This document shows, one piece after another, positions 35,876 through 48,699 of a stretch of 64,000 bases of DNA. The notes under the pieces were generated by a model. It had not been told where the DNA came from. It made no database searches and saw only the letters and a program-made list of their open reading frames with translations. Both the position numbers and the translations under genes were made by a program. The DNA comes from Ampelocalamus luodianensis (lineage: Eukaryota; Streptophyta; Magnoliopsida; Poales; Poaceae), in the NCBI GenBank assembly GCA_036346255.1, contig CM070639.1, positions 816,001 to 880,000 of the forward strand. Direction: 5' to 3'. Numbering within the stretch: the first letter of the stretch is position 1; each line of letters starts with the position of its first letter.

Positions 35876-36235
35876 TGAGCAAAATGATATCGGACCTTCG
35901 GGTTCATCAATACATGAGCAAAATGATATGTCATTCAAGAAAATTTTGGTCCCCTGCTTGGATAGTCAATGGCAAGAAATCAAGATATGTACCCATTTCT
36001 TTTGCCTTTCGGTATCGATCGAGATAAATCCAATATTCTAGCTCATTCATGTAGGGTTACGTCCAACTTTTGCTCGGATGACAGGCGCCAGTTTTGGCAG
36101 TACATGTTGACATTATTTGCGTGTATACACACACAGAGGACGACATGCAAGAACAGTTCTTGGCTATATATATCTAAGAAACTGAAAATGTTGTTTCTGA
36201 ACTAATATTCATGTTTGACGATCATACCCCTGCAG
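35876..36235. other. 3' end of the large intron, no exon seen
   Basis: It contains a tandem copy of the LTR edge (35888-35928) and ends in a normal acceptor (CCCCTGCAG). Confidence 0.5.
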
Positions 36236-36344
36236 CGCGGATTCATCGGAGAAGAAGGCGATGAAATCATCAACGATGGAGGGTGCCAATGAGCTCAAGG
36301 ATGCTGCCGCTTGCTTCACTCTTATCAGTGCTGTCAATCAGTAG

Positions 36345-36942
36345 AACTACTATATACATGTTCTGGAGAAAAGTAGTAGTAGCTAGCTGCAGTAGTAATT
36401 TGTTTTAGCTAGCTCGCTACTAGTAGTTTAAAACCTGTCGACATAAGTAGTGTTTGCTCAAATAAATAGCTGTGTACCGATCACCAGCTCATACAAACCC
36501 ACTTTTGAAGGTTCTTCATATGGAGTTAATAATACAACTGTGAATGTAAACACCTGGATTTGTCTTTCGGACTTGCATGTTGTTTCAAAATAATGGCTAT
36601 GGATTTGAAACTAATTTTTTTGTCTTGGGGACAACCACGTGGCTAGTAGTAGAGCACACAGTCGTAGTCGCTGAGATTATGGCTATGGCCTCTGGGTAAG
36701 CCACTAAGCGAGTTTTTGACTAAAATGACACCTTTTAAAGTGAAATAGTAAAAAAAAAAACCTCTGCGAACGAAATGGTAAAAATGACACCTTTACCGCG
36801 CGAAAACGTCGCGGCAGGCCACCTCCCGTGCTTCCCGTAAATTTTGTTCATGCTAGTTTATGTTTGAACTTATGCAGGGGCCAGGGGGTGAATTTTTCAC
36901 AAAGTTGATCAGCCAATAAGAATCACTGATCCATCCATTTCC
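36345..36942. other. 3' UTR of the LBD-like gene and convergent intergenic region
   Basis: AATAAA at 36461-36466 may end the plus-strand transcript. The rest separates it from the convergent flavoprotein gene. An A run lies at 36751-36761. Confidence 0.45.
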
Positions 36943-39900
36943 TTATGATCCTTCCAGTTGCAAATACGACTGCTGTCTGAGATTGTTGCTTGATGCCAAT
37001 GTGCCTATGCTTGTCCCAGCTATATAACCACCGGTCCATGCATTCTGTGGAAAACAAACAACCGATGCTAGTTGCAAACCTTTTGTATTGTTCAAAAATC
37101 AAAATAAGTGAACCATTCAATCAAACTTCCATTCAGTTACTTGGAGTGCGAGATGAACTTGATACGTATGTATTTGTTCTATGGAAATATCTGTGAGTTT
37201 GTTATGAACCTATTGCGCTCTTAAAAGAAGTGAAATTCTTTAGGAAACTACTACTGCTTACCTGAAAATTGAATCCGCCTGTCACCCCATCAACATTAAG
37301 TACCTGCAGAAAGATCACTCTCTGTAAGGTGAAGTGTACTATTGCTGGTCCAGAATGTTGCAAGTTCAAGAACATTAGTATTACCTCTCCCGCAAAGAAC
37401 AGATTGGGCTGTTTCTTGCTTTCCATAGTGCTAAGTGATATCTTTACAAGAGAGGAACAAGTTAGGTTTATATGCAAGTCGATTCATGTTCGTGAAAACT
37501 GCAATTAAGTAACACTAAAAACCTCTGAAATTGGAACACCTCCGGCAGTCACAAATTCGTCTTTGAATTGACCCTACATTTGATGATAAGATAACAAGCA
37601 GCGAGTCTTGTCAGAAACACTGTTACTACCTTATTTCAAGTTATTGAAAAACTTTCCAGGTGGTATATTAAGGTATCACATACCTTCCCAACAATCTCGA
37701 ACATCCATTGTTTTAAGCGAAGGGCTATTGTGTTTAGATAATTATTTGGTATGGAGGCCCAATGCATATCACCATCTAAACTCTGCAAGAGAAGACTTTA
37801 ACTGATGAAATCATCTGATTAAAGGAATGAGGAGCCCAATTAAACAACATTATGACCTCCTGTTCTAGCAGGAATCTCCAAAATCTCTTCACCAGACCAA
37901 ACTCCAAGGGAAAAGTGTTATTCACTTTGTGCTTCTGCAGGGACCAAAACTTCTTAGTATAACTGCATCATTAATCTTTGCTGGACTGGAACAATCAGAA
38001 TATTCACATGATTACAGGGAATATTTATGTAATAAATTACAAAAGCCATTCAAAAACTTCAGTTAAAACACTCCAATGACCGATATGACTGATAGAACAG
38101 AAAGCTGTAAAGGTGGCTTTAATTATCTGTATTTGTAAACTGTAATGACAAAGCTCCATTAACACACAGCTCAGAAAGCCTAATATGGTTGACATATATT
38201 TGCAAGATCTGATTTTTCAACTTATTAAAGCACAGGGCAATCAAGAGTAATGTTAGCAGTGACAAATTCAAATTCTTAGATGAAGACTTGAAGGCATTAA
38301 CAAAGTCATGAAAAGGCAACAGCGCAGAGGAAAGAAATGAACCGCGTGCTGATCTTTGTGCTGGAAAAGGATGTGCTTCACGTCCTCAATATGAATGTCA
38401 GGTATGAAGTCAACCATAAGCTTTCCTGTGTTCAAAAAAATGTATGGATACAACTGACAATTACATCTAGGTCTTCCATACAATTGTAAAATATTATCGT
38501 AACGGAAATTTTCCTGTATTTGATGAAAGACAAAATGCACCAGCTGAAGAGACAAAACAGTAAAGCTAATTTGTGCTTTACAGTTGCATTGGATGACAAA
38601 ACAGCAAAACAATGATGTGATCTTATAATAAACAACTCTCAGCACGGAAAATATGATATGTTGTACTAAGCAAGGTCCCATGAAAGTTAGCACAAAGTGA
38701 TAAACATCAAAGAAGCTTGGACTTCAGAGAACAAAGAGTGAACGCTCAAAATGATGGTAAACTTGCATCGCATGGTACTATGGAGAAGCACTGAACACAG
38801 TACAAATTCCTAATACGATATTTCAATGTCGCGTCACTAAAATTTTTCCGCATGCATAACTCCCTAAACGATAACTCTGTGAAGTCAACTATTGCAATGA
38901 AGTAGCAATGTAATAGTGAAAGAAGATAAGAAAAAATACTCTATATGTTCTGGATCAACTGAATGCAAGTACGAACACAGATCAGCAGTACAAATATGAT
39001 CGTGGAGCCATTTCCCAGTTGAACAGTTGCGAATGTAGTGCAATCCCTGTATAGTTTCTATGCAACTTACCTTGGTAGCTGTACTGATGTAGTTCACGTG
39101 CTCCCCATGAAGATAATCGAAGAACAACAGGCCCACTAAGTCCCCAGTGTGTAACTAGCATAGGCCCAGTCTGTAAAGACCAGCAATAAATGTAAGCAAA
39201 CATCTATGGAACAAACTAATTGTCGAAGGTGACCTGTTCACCTGAGTTAATTCGGGAGCGCTTTTCTGAATGCTATCTAGCTTCAATTTTGCTTTGACTC
39301 TGGGAAATGTGACCTACATGACAGGAGAAAAGTGGGTAATCATTGTTGTCCAGTTGACTTGACGAAACGCAAATCAGCTGCACTATCAGTTCTTCACTTT
39401 TTAAAAGCAAATCCTGAAGTTTTTTAAGTTTCATGGTAGCATATAACCTGAGATATGAGCTAACATAACAGGGAAATATCATATGAGGTGAAAGAACTTG
39501 GAAGGGTGACACCTAGTCGACCTAATCATGGCAGCACACACATAAGCTAAAGCTAGACACTTTATATGCAATACGTGATTATTTCATTGTCAAAAGCATA
39601 AGAATGATGAAAACAGGTTTCATGGGTAAGTCAGTTGCTACTTAGCATGAGTATTGCAATAGCATTTACAGATGAATACCCCAGAGAGATCAGCCAGTCG
39701 CTTGTCTGCAATTTTAAATGTGAATAAGCTGGGCACTGGTGCGATAATGGAGTGACCAAGTTGTGAGGCAATTGAATAACCCTACAGGTAAGAAAAATGT
39801 AAGGGAGGTAACTTTATGCCATGTGACATACGAACAATAAAAAGAGAGGGGAGAAACATCTATTCGCAAACCTGTGGGCTGCTTCCTGTAGCAACTAAGA

Positions 39901-41294
39901 TATAATTGGCATTGATATAATCAACAAAATTAACAGTACGCTTCTGAACCTTGAGAACAAACTTTCCATTTTCAGTGACAGATGCACTAGACACAGCTTT
40001 ACCAACCTGCAGAGAAACTTCCATTTGGTTTTTTCAATTTCAGAAATTGTTTCTGGGAGTGAACGATGCTCGGATGAAAACTGAATGAACAGCAGAGCCA
40101 ATTACCTCCAAGTCTTCTTGCTTCATTCAGTAGGCAATCTACTATTGATGCAGAATTGTCAGTGACAGGAAAAACTCTACCATCGTCTTCTGTCTGACAT
40201 GGCAATCAAAGCAACAGCAACAACAGCGGCATTTATAAGTAAAATTTGGCTTCAGATCAATAGATATACAAGATCCTGTGTAGTTGTGGTGTCAACAAAG
40301 CTACCTTAAGCTCAACGCCGTGATCCGAGAACCAACACATGGTGTCCTGTGGACCATGAGTGGTAAAGAATGATCCTCGGAGTTCTTTGTTTCCCCTAGG
40401 ATAATTTCTTGCCAATCCCTGGGAGCGAATTACATATTCGATGAGACACAAGCATAAATGACAAACATAAAAACACGAAAGCAATGAAATAATAGTATGA
40501 ATCATTTTGATGGGTATTGGGTACTGATCAAATTGCTACACACATTGCCATCTTCTCATACATTCAATTAACCACAAATCCACTGAATACAATGGCTAGT
40601 TACAGGCTCATAGCATTGCCATCATAGTTCCATTTTTTGACTAGCACATCAGTCCGTCAGAGTAGCCATCAATGTCTGTCTGTCCGTATACTTGTAGCAT
40701 AATTAACATTATAGATGGCATACTAAAAGCAATGCAGTACCCCTAGAATAAACACGCAAGTCTTGAAGAGACAATCACTGAACAGAAAATAGAGCGTGTA
40801 GTGTGCACATACGTACCGATGGCTCAAGATGATGCCCGTTGGTGACATTGCATCGGCCACCACCAGATATCTTGACCTGCAGCCTCGTAGCAAGTAGCAA
40901 CCAATCAAGCAACGCTTACGAATCAATGTTCAAGAATCAGGGCGCATGCTTCTGTTCTACCTTGGACAAGAACCTCCCTTTCTCGATGACCACCACGTTG
41001 AGCTGGGGAGCCAGGGTCTTGGCCCTTATCGAGGCGTACACCCCGGCCGCGCCTCCGCCCACCACCACCAACGACCGCTCATCCTCCTAAACACGCGCGC
41101 GCGCGCGCGCGCATGGTGTTAAACCGTGTCCGCATCAAAAGACAGACGCTGGAGAGCTGGCGGCCGGCGACAGGCAGCTGTGCTTACCTGGTCGTGGTTG
41201 GCCGCTGAGGCGCAAACTGAGACGGGGCTAGAGGATAAGCAGCTCCTGCGGAAGGCGAAGGGGGTGGCGCGGCGAGCGGCGGCGACTGCGGCAT
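36943..41294 (-). CDS. HI0933/BaiN-type FAD-dependent oxidoreductase, probably organellar
   Basis: I trace 16 exons on the minus strand: 41294-41188, 41086-40961, 40876-40817, 40418-40305, 40193-40106, 40017-39872, 39781-39680, 39313-39242, 39170-39071, 38425-38343, 37934-37857, 37782-37684, 37573-37523, 37441-37385, 37303-37262 and 37044-36943. All junctions are GT-AG and phases match from exon 2 on, giving 439 residues plus about 36 from exon 1. Key motifs are the Rossmann VVVGGGAAGVYAS, KISGGGRCNVTN, LFFAGEVLNVDGVTGGFN and NAWTGGYIAG, all typical of HI0933 flavoproteins. Exon 1 reads as an Ala/Arg/Ser transit peptide in the frame that joins exon 2. That frame has no ATG; the only nearby ATG (41294) is one base out of frame. 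Substrate is unknown for the plant members. Confidence 0.85.
41087..41115. repeat. (CG)n run in intron 1 of the flavoprotein gene
   Basis: An alternating CG stretch of about 20 bases lies just upstream (minus strand) of the exon 2 acceptor. Confidence 0.8.
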
Positions 41295-42264
41295 TTCTGA
41301 CGAGCCACGGTGGAGGGTAAGGTGTGTGTGATCCGGGCCGCACATTGTATTCCCATGGGCCGCACCGCACGTGCCTCGGCCTGTTTGCATCTTCAGGACG
41401 CAAGTCAAGAGTGAGAATTGGATTCCGGGAAAGAGATCGTGGATTGTATTTTTTATTCCCCCTCGTACTAATTGGCTGAAGCCATGAAGACGATGATCCT
41501 TCCCTACAAATTCCTTGGAATGGACACTTGACTCCTTTGGTTTATCAGTCGACCTGATTATCTGTATATGATACGAATCCATCCTGCTGGAAAGATAAAG
41601 CATGCAAATAATGCAATGCATTTCGACAAATGATACTGTGATCCGTATCTGACCAACAGGTCCTCGGATCTCGGAGGCTCAGACATGACAAAACTCCAAC
41701 ATATCGTCGAGATCTTCCAGCTAGGTCCAGTTTCAGAAAAAGCGCGCACACCTCATTTCGTTTCATAACATGTGTGCCACTCTTGCATTTTTGGCAGGCA
41801 ACATGGCAGACAATATCAGCCAAACTACAGATAGATCTACAGATCTGAAACCAGATTCCAGGAAGCATCTCACCGCGGTGCATTGATTGAAAGCTCACAT
41901 GCTAACCTAGTATATGAGTGATGCCCACCACCTTGCCCCCACAAATAGACCATCAGACCAAATTTATTGACATGTCGATAACGAGGTGCAAAATAGAATA
42001 CAGAATCTTTCAGAAAACATGCATATCAGAAATGAGCAAAAAGCATGGCAATGCCATTGTGCTCTCCTTCAAGCACCTATTCGGGGTGAGCAAAATATAA
42101 CACTATGTAGAAACAGAAGAGAGACACGAATTACAGCAATTCCGTTTCAAGTACGCGTAGATGATTGCAGTTAAGTTTAAAGCAAAGAAGAGAAGCCACC
42201 CATCGAATTCACACTCGTCGGTGGTATATGTTGGAAATTTTTCCTTTTTTCTGGACAGACCAGA
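41295..42264. other. Promoter of the flavoprotein gene and 3' UTR of the proton pump
   Basis: About 970 bases separate two genes that both run leftward. No other exon is seen. A usable TATA box is not obvious. Confidence 0.45.
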
Positions 42265-43688
42265 TCACACAGTGTAAGACTGCTGAATGGTCTCGATGTC
42301 GAGGCCCTTCAGCTTGACAACCGATTCCACATGCCCCTTTAGCGTATGAAGCTCCCTGAGCCTGTAACATCCATGAGAGCATGGTTAGCTTCACATCCTT
42401 ATCAATCAACCTTACTGTTGATGTAACTATTGCCTGCCTATTGGTATCACAAAAGATACTTTTCAGCTTCACAAATGGATTCATGAGTAATAATGCATTG
42501 ATGAAAAAAGGGACAGGTGGGCCTATAAAGGACGCAAAGAATAGTATACATAAGAAAGCACTATTATTGAATATTGATATTTCGCAAGTGGTTTGTGGTC
42601 CTACCTTGCAATCTCAGCCCTCCTCTTCGCCTCTTCAGCCATCTGATTTAGCTCATTGTAGCCAGCCTTCTCAGGGAACATCTTGGCATCCGGTGGCTGC
42701 AGCCCATGAAGGGTCCTCTGTGCATGTGCCCACTTGAGCTCCCTTTCCTCCTTACCAAAGTCCTTCTTCCTTGTGAACGCGATCTGCAGGAAGATGAACA
42801 TTAGTCACAAACTCATGATACCCAGTGCAATTGATGTGGGCAAAGACAGTTCTGCAGTGTAAATTATTACCCTTTGATCAATGACAAGATCCCATGCTTT
42901 GCCACTCAGAGCATATCGGATAAGGAACTTGATGATATCAAGCGGGAAGTAGAAGATGAGATTGTAAAGCCACACAATACCAGCCCAGCCCCACCCAATG
43001 CCTTTGATAGAAGTGAATGCCCAGTCAGCGTACACAGCAATCAGTGTAGCAATCTGTAATTAAACAGGAATTTTTAGCTCAATGCGACTTATCTCCTGAA
43101 GCAATTTATAAGAGGGGGAGAGAGTTAGTGCGGACCAGCTGCGCAACCAAGAAAGCAAAGACCAGTAGAAACCCAGGGCGCTCAACAAATGACCAGCTGC
43201 GCGACCTAGTGACAAAGATGAGAGCTTGGCTGATGGTGCTAACTTGCAGATAAATAGCAGAGGCAAGCTTTTGGAAATCATCTTGAGCTGTCTTCTCAAG
43301 GCTTTCAACATGGAATATTCTCTGAAAAGTTATCAACAGTAAGCATCAGTAAGTAAAAGCAAAGGTCCTAAAAAAGTAGTTCTCTAACCAAACTTAGTAG
43401 CTAAGGATACTTTTTTCATTTGGCTTAAGATTCATCAAAAAATTAATGTTATTCGCTTAAGCGAAATGCTCCTTACTGGGAAAAAGTCTGTCTTATATGC
43501 AGCCCAGAAGAAGATGACCGTCATCATTGCCAAGTATCCACCAAGGGCAATTCCAGTTGTGAAAATCTCAGCCAGCTTCCAGCTGTCGGGTAGAGGAGAT
43601 GGTTTTACCCGATCCTTTGATATAGTCATGATGGTACCTATTGATTATAGCAAATGGTTGGAAAGTTTTAAATACTTATAGTCACACA

Positions 43689-43721
<33 letters not shown>

Positions 43722-46700
43722 GTACCATCATTTAGAATAGCTATGATTAGGACCATGAACGGTGGGAAATCGAATTTCCAGATGAGGGCAAGCAGCATAA
43801 ATCCAAGCTGTTGAAATACGGGGGGAAAGAGAGATGGAGTTAAACCCTGAGGTAATATATATAGGCCACATGAGCACAACTTCAATGTTCAAGACTAATA
43901 TATATTATACAAGACATTTATGCACAGGAATCTCATCATCTTTGTTACTTCTGTTGAATAAAGTACAATTTAAATTCCCAACAGAAGCATCAAGAATAAT
44001 TTCTCAAAACAATAGAATACATATACTTTATGCAGTTTGAAATCAACATAGTGGAATTCCATAATTGAAAAAAATGCATCGATCTTAAAGTTTTCATTCA
44101 GAAGTAAAAGACAATTAAAACTTACCACAATACGAATGGTTATCGAGACAGCATAGATCTGCCAACATGAAAATGTATTAGCCAGATAACATAAGAAAAA
44201 AATAGGAAAGAATACTTGATTTCCACTTTTAACATACAGTGTAGTTCTTCATACGCTGGAAAATTGCACGACTGGTAAGCACAGCACTGATGATCACACT
44301 AAGGCCAGGTTCTGTAAGGACAATATCTGAAGCACTCCTGGCTGCATCAGTTGCATCAGCAACAGCAATACCAATATCAGCTTTCTTTAGGGCTGGAGCA
44401 TCATTTACTCCATCACCAGTCATTCCACAGATATGCTTTCGTGCTTGCAGACGTTTCACAATCTCATACTTGTGCTCTGGAAAAAAAAATCATTTACTCA
44501 ATTAATCGATAATTAAATATTTATTCATTTTCCCAACTCCCAAACTTTGCCATGTTGTAATTCCTTATAACCATACCTGGGAATACGCCAGCAAAACCAT
44601 CAGCTTTCTCAATGAGATCATCAACTGGTAAAGAAGCAATGGACTCCTCCTTATTCTGTCCCAGCAAAGCAGACGAAGGATACATGTTTGTACCCATTCC
44701 CAGGCGACGCCCTGTTTCCTTTCCAATTGCCAGCTGATCACCTGAACATTAGAAAACAAAACCAAAAAAATTGGGAGTGAGGAAAACAAAGAATAGCCTA
44801 GCCAATGTATTGAAGCTACAACCAGGGAATAATCTATTTTATTTAAAAAAAAAATATCTTCTATTAGTTAATAGGATCATGGAACAAAAAACCGGCCGGT
44901 AACCGGCGGTTACCGGATTTCCCGGTGGGGTCCGGGATTTTGAATCCCGGCCGGAAATCCTTCATATTCAAATTCAAATTCAAAATTCCAGCGAAAACAT
45001 CTCAAATTCAAATTTATTTGGACGAAATTCATCCGGTTTTCCACCGGGATCTCCGGTAACCGGCCGGTTACCGTTCCCGGGCCCTCACCGGGATTGGGTC
45101 CGGTTCCGGGTTTTTGAACCCTGAATAGGATTGCATCGAGGCATATACGCTCAAAATTTTGGAACTGAGTAAACAGAGAGACAGATTATTTGGATATTGT
45201 TCCATTGGAAGTATACCTGTGATCATTTTGACATTGACACCAAGGTTAAGTGCCCTCCGAATTGTTTCAGCACTATCATGTCTTGGAGGATCAAAAAGTG
45301 GCATGAGACCAACAAAGTGCCATGGGCTACCGGGACTTTCTTTCCTCCCATCTGGTACTTCCTACATGCAAAAACAGAATAATACTGGTCTAAGACTGCA
45401 TATACAGAAAACAGAAAAGGAAATAATTCAGGTGAACCTATTTGTAGTGATCATTATAGTAGTGTAAGCGATAGACAAACAGAGGAAGTCACATTGTTCT
45501 AACAATACTTCCCAGTTTGCATGGAGAAGGCTTACTAATGTTGTTTTAAACATGTTCATGGAATCCTTGTGGTCAGTGCAGCTAAACTGTGAATAGCAGC
45601 CTAAGATATAAGGTACATTATAATCCTTCTCACCTGATATGCTACAGCAAGCGATCTAAGTCCACGCTCTGCAAATTTGTCAATCACAGCATGGACCCTC
45701 CGCTCTATCTCTGACGTGTTGTGAGCCAGGCGGAGAATCTGCAATCAATACATTGAATTATAGGGGATGATATTCAAATCTGAATATAATGCTTTCAAAA
45801 GGCAATGCTAGGATATGAATACACAAGCCGTTCAATCTTGTGGTACCTGCTCAGGTGCACCCTTACTGACACGATACATTTTGCCATCACCATCAATGTA
45901 TGTTAATGCCGTTCTTTTGTCAGTGGGATTGAATGGCAGGAAATGAACTTCTTGAATACCAGCGCGTGCCTGCGTGGAAATGTAGACAAACAGTCATTTC
46001 ATCAGATAAGCAAGGTAATCATCTGCCACTTCTTCACAAAGCAAGCTACCTCTTTCGGATCAGCTAGCATCCCAACTATTGCAGTATCAATAGCATCCTG
46101 GTTTTCTGTTCGAGATGCTCTAGCAGCCATGAGAATCACTTGGTCCTGAGTGATTCCTCTTTCGAAAACCTGGATTGACAAATTTGAAGTTGTTTAAAAA
46201 TTTTAATCAGACATGAGAAGGCTAAGAGAATATTAAATAATTATCCTTGTCTCACCTCAACGAGGTTCTTGTCCACAGTAAGCTTATTCAGGGTCAATGT
46301 TCCAGTTTTATCACTGCAAAGAACATCCATGCCAGCCATCTCCTCAATTGCAGTCATTCTCTTTGTGATAGCTCCCTGCAGAAATCGTATTTAAGTGATT
46401 AAGTATATTAATACAGATCAAAATCCAAAAAGCAACAGATGTGATGCTCCAGACTCCACATACAAACCTGTTGAGACAAGCGATGTGACCCTATGGCCAT
46501 AGTCACAGATAAGACTGTTGGCATGGCTATGGGAATGCCTCCAATGAGAAGGACCAGGAGGTTGTCAATCCCAGGGCGGTATGCCCTGTGCTGGATAGGA
46601 TACATTACAATGATCTCAACAAACATTCCCACAGCAATTGAGCAAATGCAGAAGTTCCCAATAGCCGTCAAGACCTGCATCAATCAGATAATAATATGAC

Positions 46701-48408
46701 CAGTGATTCAGTGAATTACATTGATAATTTGGACAAAAATACACACATGTGACTATGTGAGGTAAGGCTTTCAATCTGACCTTCTGGAAATGGCCAACTT
46801 GGTTAGTGGAGTCAACAAGGTGTGCAGCCTTTCCGAAGAAAGTGTGAACACCAGTGGCAATCACAATGGCTTCAATCTCACCTTGCTTCACCGTTGAACC
46901 AGAATAGACACCATCACCAGGACCTTTGGTGACCGGCAATGATTCTCCAGTCAGGGCAGACTACAACACAAAAGAAATTGTGAGGAGAAGCCTCTATGGC
47001 TAATCAAAAGCTGAAAACGATTTTAACAAGTCAAGAACAATGGGAAGAACCTGATCAATCTTCAAAGGATCTCCCTCAAGGAGGCGTGCATCTGCAGGTA
47101 TGATGTCTCCGAGTTTAATGCTGACGATGTCCCCTGGTACAAGGATGGCAGCCTCTTCCTCGGTCCATCGGCCATCACGAAGCACCTGAAGAAGAAAAAA
47201 ATACATCTCATGAGTTCAGAACTTTGAATGGGCTCTATAGACAGATCAAGCCTGCCTTCAGAACATAGTGAAACAGCATAAAGTAGGTCGTAAAGGACCT
47301 TGGCTTTTGGTGCGAGACCAGCCATGAGGGCAGCAGCAGCATTGCCAGCATTGTTTTCCTCAATGAAACTGATTGTCGAGTTGATAACAAGCAGAGTTAT
47401 GATACCAACAAAGTCCTGCCAATCCGGTGGCTTCCCCTGATGACACAACACAAGACAACATAAAGGTTTTATAATTCAATCTTGAATTCTAACCAACAAA
47501 CCAGACAAAATCGATGAAATGGAAATTAATTTGCACATATGTCTCCCTGCCTTACCCCTCCGTTCGCGAGCGCAATGGCCATGATAGCTGCAACCTCCAT
47601 GACCCATGACAGTGGATTCCACATGAACCCCAAGAACTTGAGCACCTTGCTCTCCTGCCACCAGAAAAATCCCAACTCTAAGCATTCACACAGACGAACT
47701 CGAACAGTCCCACGCTAATCATACATGGGTTTTCTCCAAGTTCACTAAAAGCGCAGAGAACGAAGCAAACCTTCTTCTCCTCCAGCTTGTTGGGGCCAAA
47801 GATTTCGAGGCGCTGCTGCGCCTGCTGAGTGCTGAGACCCTCGCGGCTGCATCTCAGGTTCTCAAACACTTCCTCAAGGGGGATGTTCTCCTGCAGGAAA
47901 AAAAAGCAACAAGAATTCACCGACCCAATTCCATCAACAAAACAGGAAGCAGTACAAGAAGCAACAACCCGTCAAATGAACTGACGCCATGAAACCTACT
48001 AACACATGCAAGTATGCAACAAGAGCGAAAAACGAACAAGGCCCAAGATGCCAATGTCTCCAGAATGGAACCCTACGGCCAGGAAGAATTGCAGGAACCC
48101 AAAACTTGTAGAATAAACGGAGCAAGCACAGAAAGAAAGAACTCATATGCTACAATGCCTACTAGATTTTTTTTTTCGGGAATCCACAAAACCTGGAAAC
48201 CATCATATAGACTGTGCTAAAAGAAGGCAACCCAGTATGAGACCTGCAACCCAAGAAACCAGGAACCCAGATGCGAATTCTGCCGAACAGGAGCACAAAG
48301 GCGCAAACTTTTCCCAAGAACCACCACCCCCCGGAGTAGAGAGTACGGCCGTACCAAGTCGACGACCTCCTTGAGCACGGCCTCCAGGTTGCCCTCCTTC
48401 TCAGCCAT
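42265..48408 (-). CDS. Plasma-membrane H+-ATPase (P3A-type ATPase, AHA/OSA family)
   Basis: There are 21 phase-consistent exons: 48408-48355, 47890-47771, 47654-47556, 47436-47299, 47185-47051, 46960-46781, 46674-46468, 46375-46256, 46169-46050, 45969-45847, 45738-45634, 45361-45217, 44741-44577, 44476-44238, 44158-44126, 43807-43726, 43637-43477, 43321-43136, 43053-42871, 42783-42605 and 42361-42265. They give 956 residues, full family length. The pump exports protons using ATP and energises transport across the plasma membrane. Visible motifs are TGES (186-189), DKTGT with the phosphorylated Asp333, GDGVND (591-596) and Asp688 in M6, equivalent to the proton-binding Asp of AHA2. The autoinhibitory C-terminal domain ends QSYTV, whose penultimate Thr955 is the phosphorylation and 14-3-3 site in characterised homologues. 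The N-terminus MAEKEGNLEAVL is typical. Nothing looks broken. Confidence 0.97.
43683..43720. repeat. (CA)n(GA)n microsatellite at a splice donor of the proton-pump gene
   Basis: About 12 CA and 7 GA units. On the gene strand intron 16 starts GTACC and goes straight into CT and then GT repeats. Confidence 0.95.
44878..45123. mobile_element. hAT-like MITE, 246 bp, in intron 12 of the proton-pump gene
   Basis: The ends are CATGGAACAAAAAACCGG and, reversed, CAGGGTTCAAAAACCCGG. An identical 8-bp target duplication AATAGGAT lies at 44870-44877 and 45124-45131. The body is palindromic with repeated CCGGTAACCGG and TCAAATTCAAATT motifs. It has no coding capacity. Confidence 0.75.
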
Positions 48409-48680
48409 GGTGGCGCCTCACGGATCTCCCTCCGGCTCTTCCTCCTCCTCTCCCTCCCTCCCTCTCTCTCTCTCTCTCTCCCCTCTCCCCTCCTTCCTTC
48501 TCTCTCCAGTTCCGTTCCCCTTCCAGGTTTATATGCAAAATGGAAAATCTTGCTCGCAAATGAATGAGCGTATCTTCTCTGGTATTTTACCTCTGGAATC
48601 TGGATACTGGGATAGTGGGATGGAGTAACTGAAGCTGTGAGAGTAGAAGAGTAGAGAGGAGTGGGGCTCCACAACACATG
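48409..48680 (-). promoter_or_regulatory. 5' UTR and upstream CT/GA-rich region of the proton-pump gene
   Basis: Directly upstream of the ATG, on the gene strand, lies a GA-rich tract (plus-strand CTCTCT run at 48463-48482). Such GA/CT tracts are common in plant leaders and core promoters. No TATA box is assigned. Confidence 0.45.
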
Positions 48681-48699
48681 GGAGAGGAGGGGAACGTGG

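Larger units (their letters stand above)
10329..36344 (+). pseudogene. LOB-domain (LBD)-like gene, truncated or frameshifted, with a transposon-filled intron
   Basis: From the ATG at 10329 the frame gives a glycine run and then ACAACKYQRRRC, the start of the LOB-domain CX2CX6CX3C zinc-finger motif. The fourth Cys and the rest of the LOB domain are absent. A second frame, overlapping from about 10430, encodes an acidic tail (EYDISPFLENIDNEEDMPF) up to a clean donor after 10500, in phase 2. An acceptor at 36235 opens a final exon (36236-36344) that restores phase and reads on for 35 codons to TAG, ending LISAVNQ. The gene therefore looks like a LOB-type transcription factor that has lost most of its domain in a small deletion, or one with an assembly error, its intron expanded by transposons. 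The acidic tail could alternatively belong to an unknown small protein. AATAAA at 36461-36466 is a plausible poly(A) signal. Confidence 0.45.

Noticed and set aside
35799..36041. Frame with repeated IGPSGSSIHEQND peptide
   Set aside because: It is a tandem duplication of the element B LTR edge.
48169..48677. 171-codon minus-strand frame covering the start of the proton-pump gene
   Set aside because: It is another frame over exon 1, the GA-rich leader and intron 1. The canonical start MAEKEGN at 48408 is clear.
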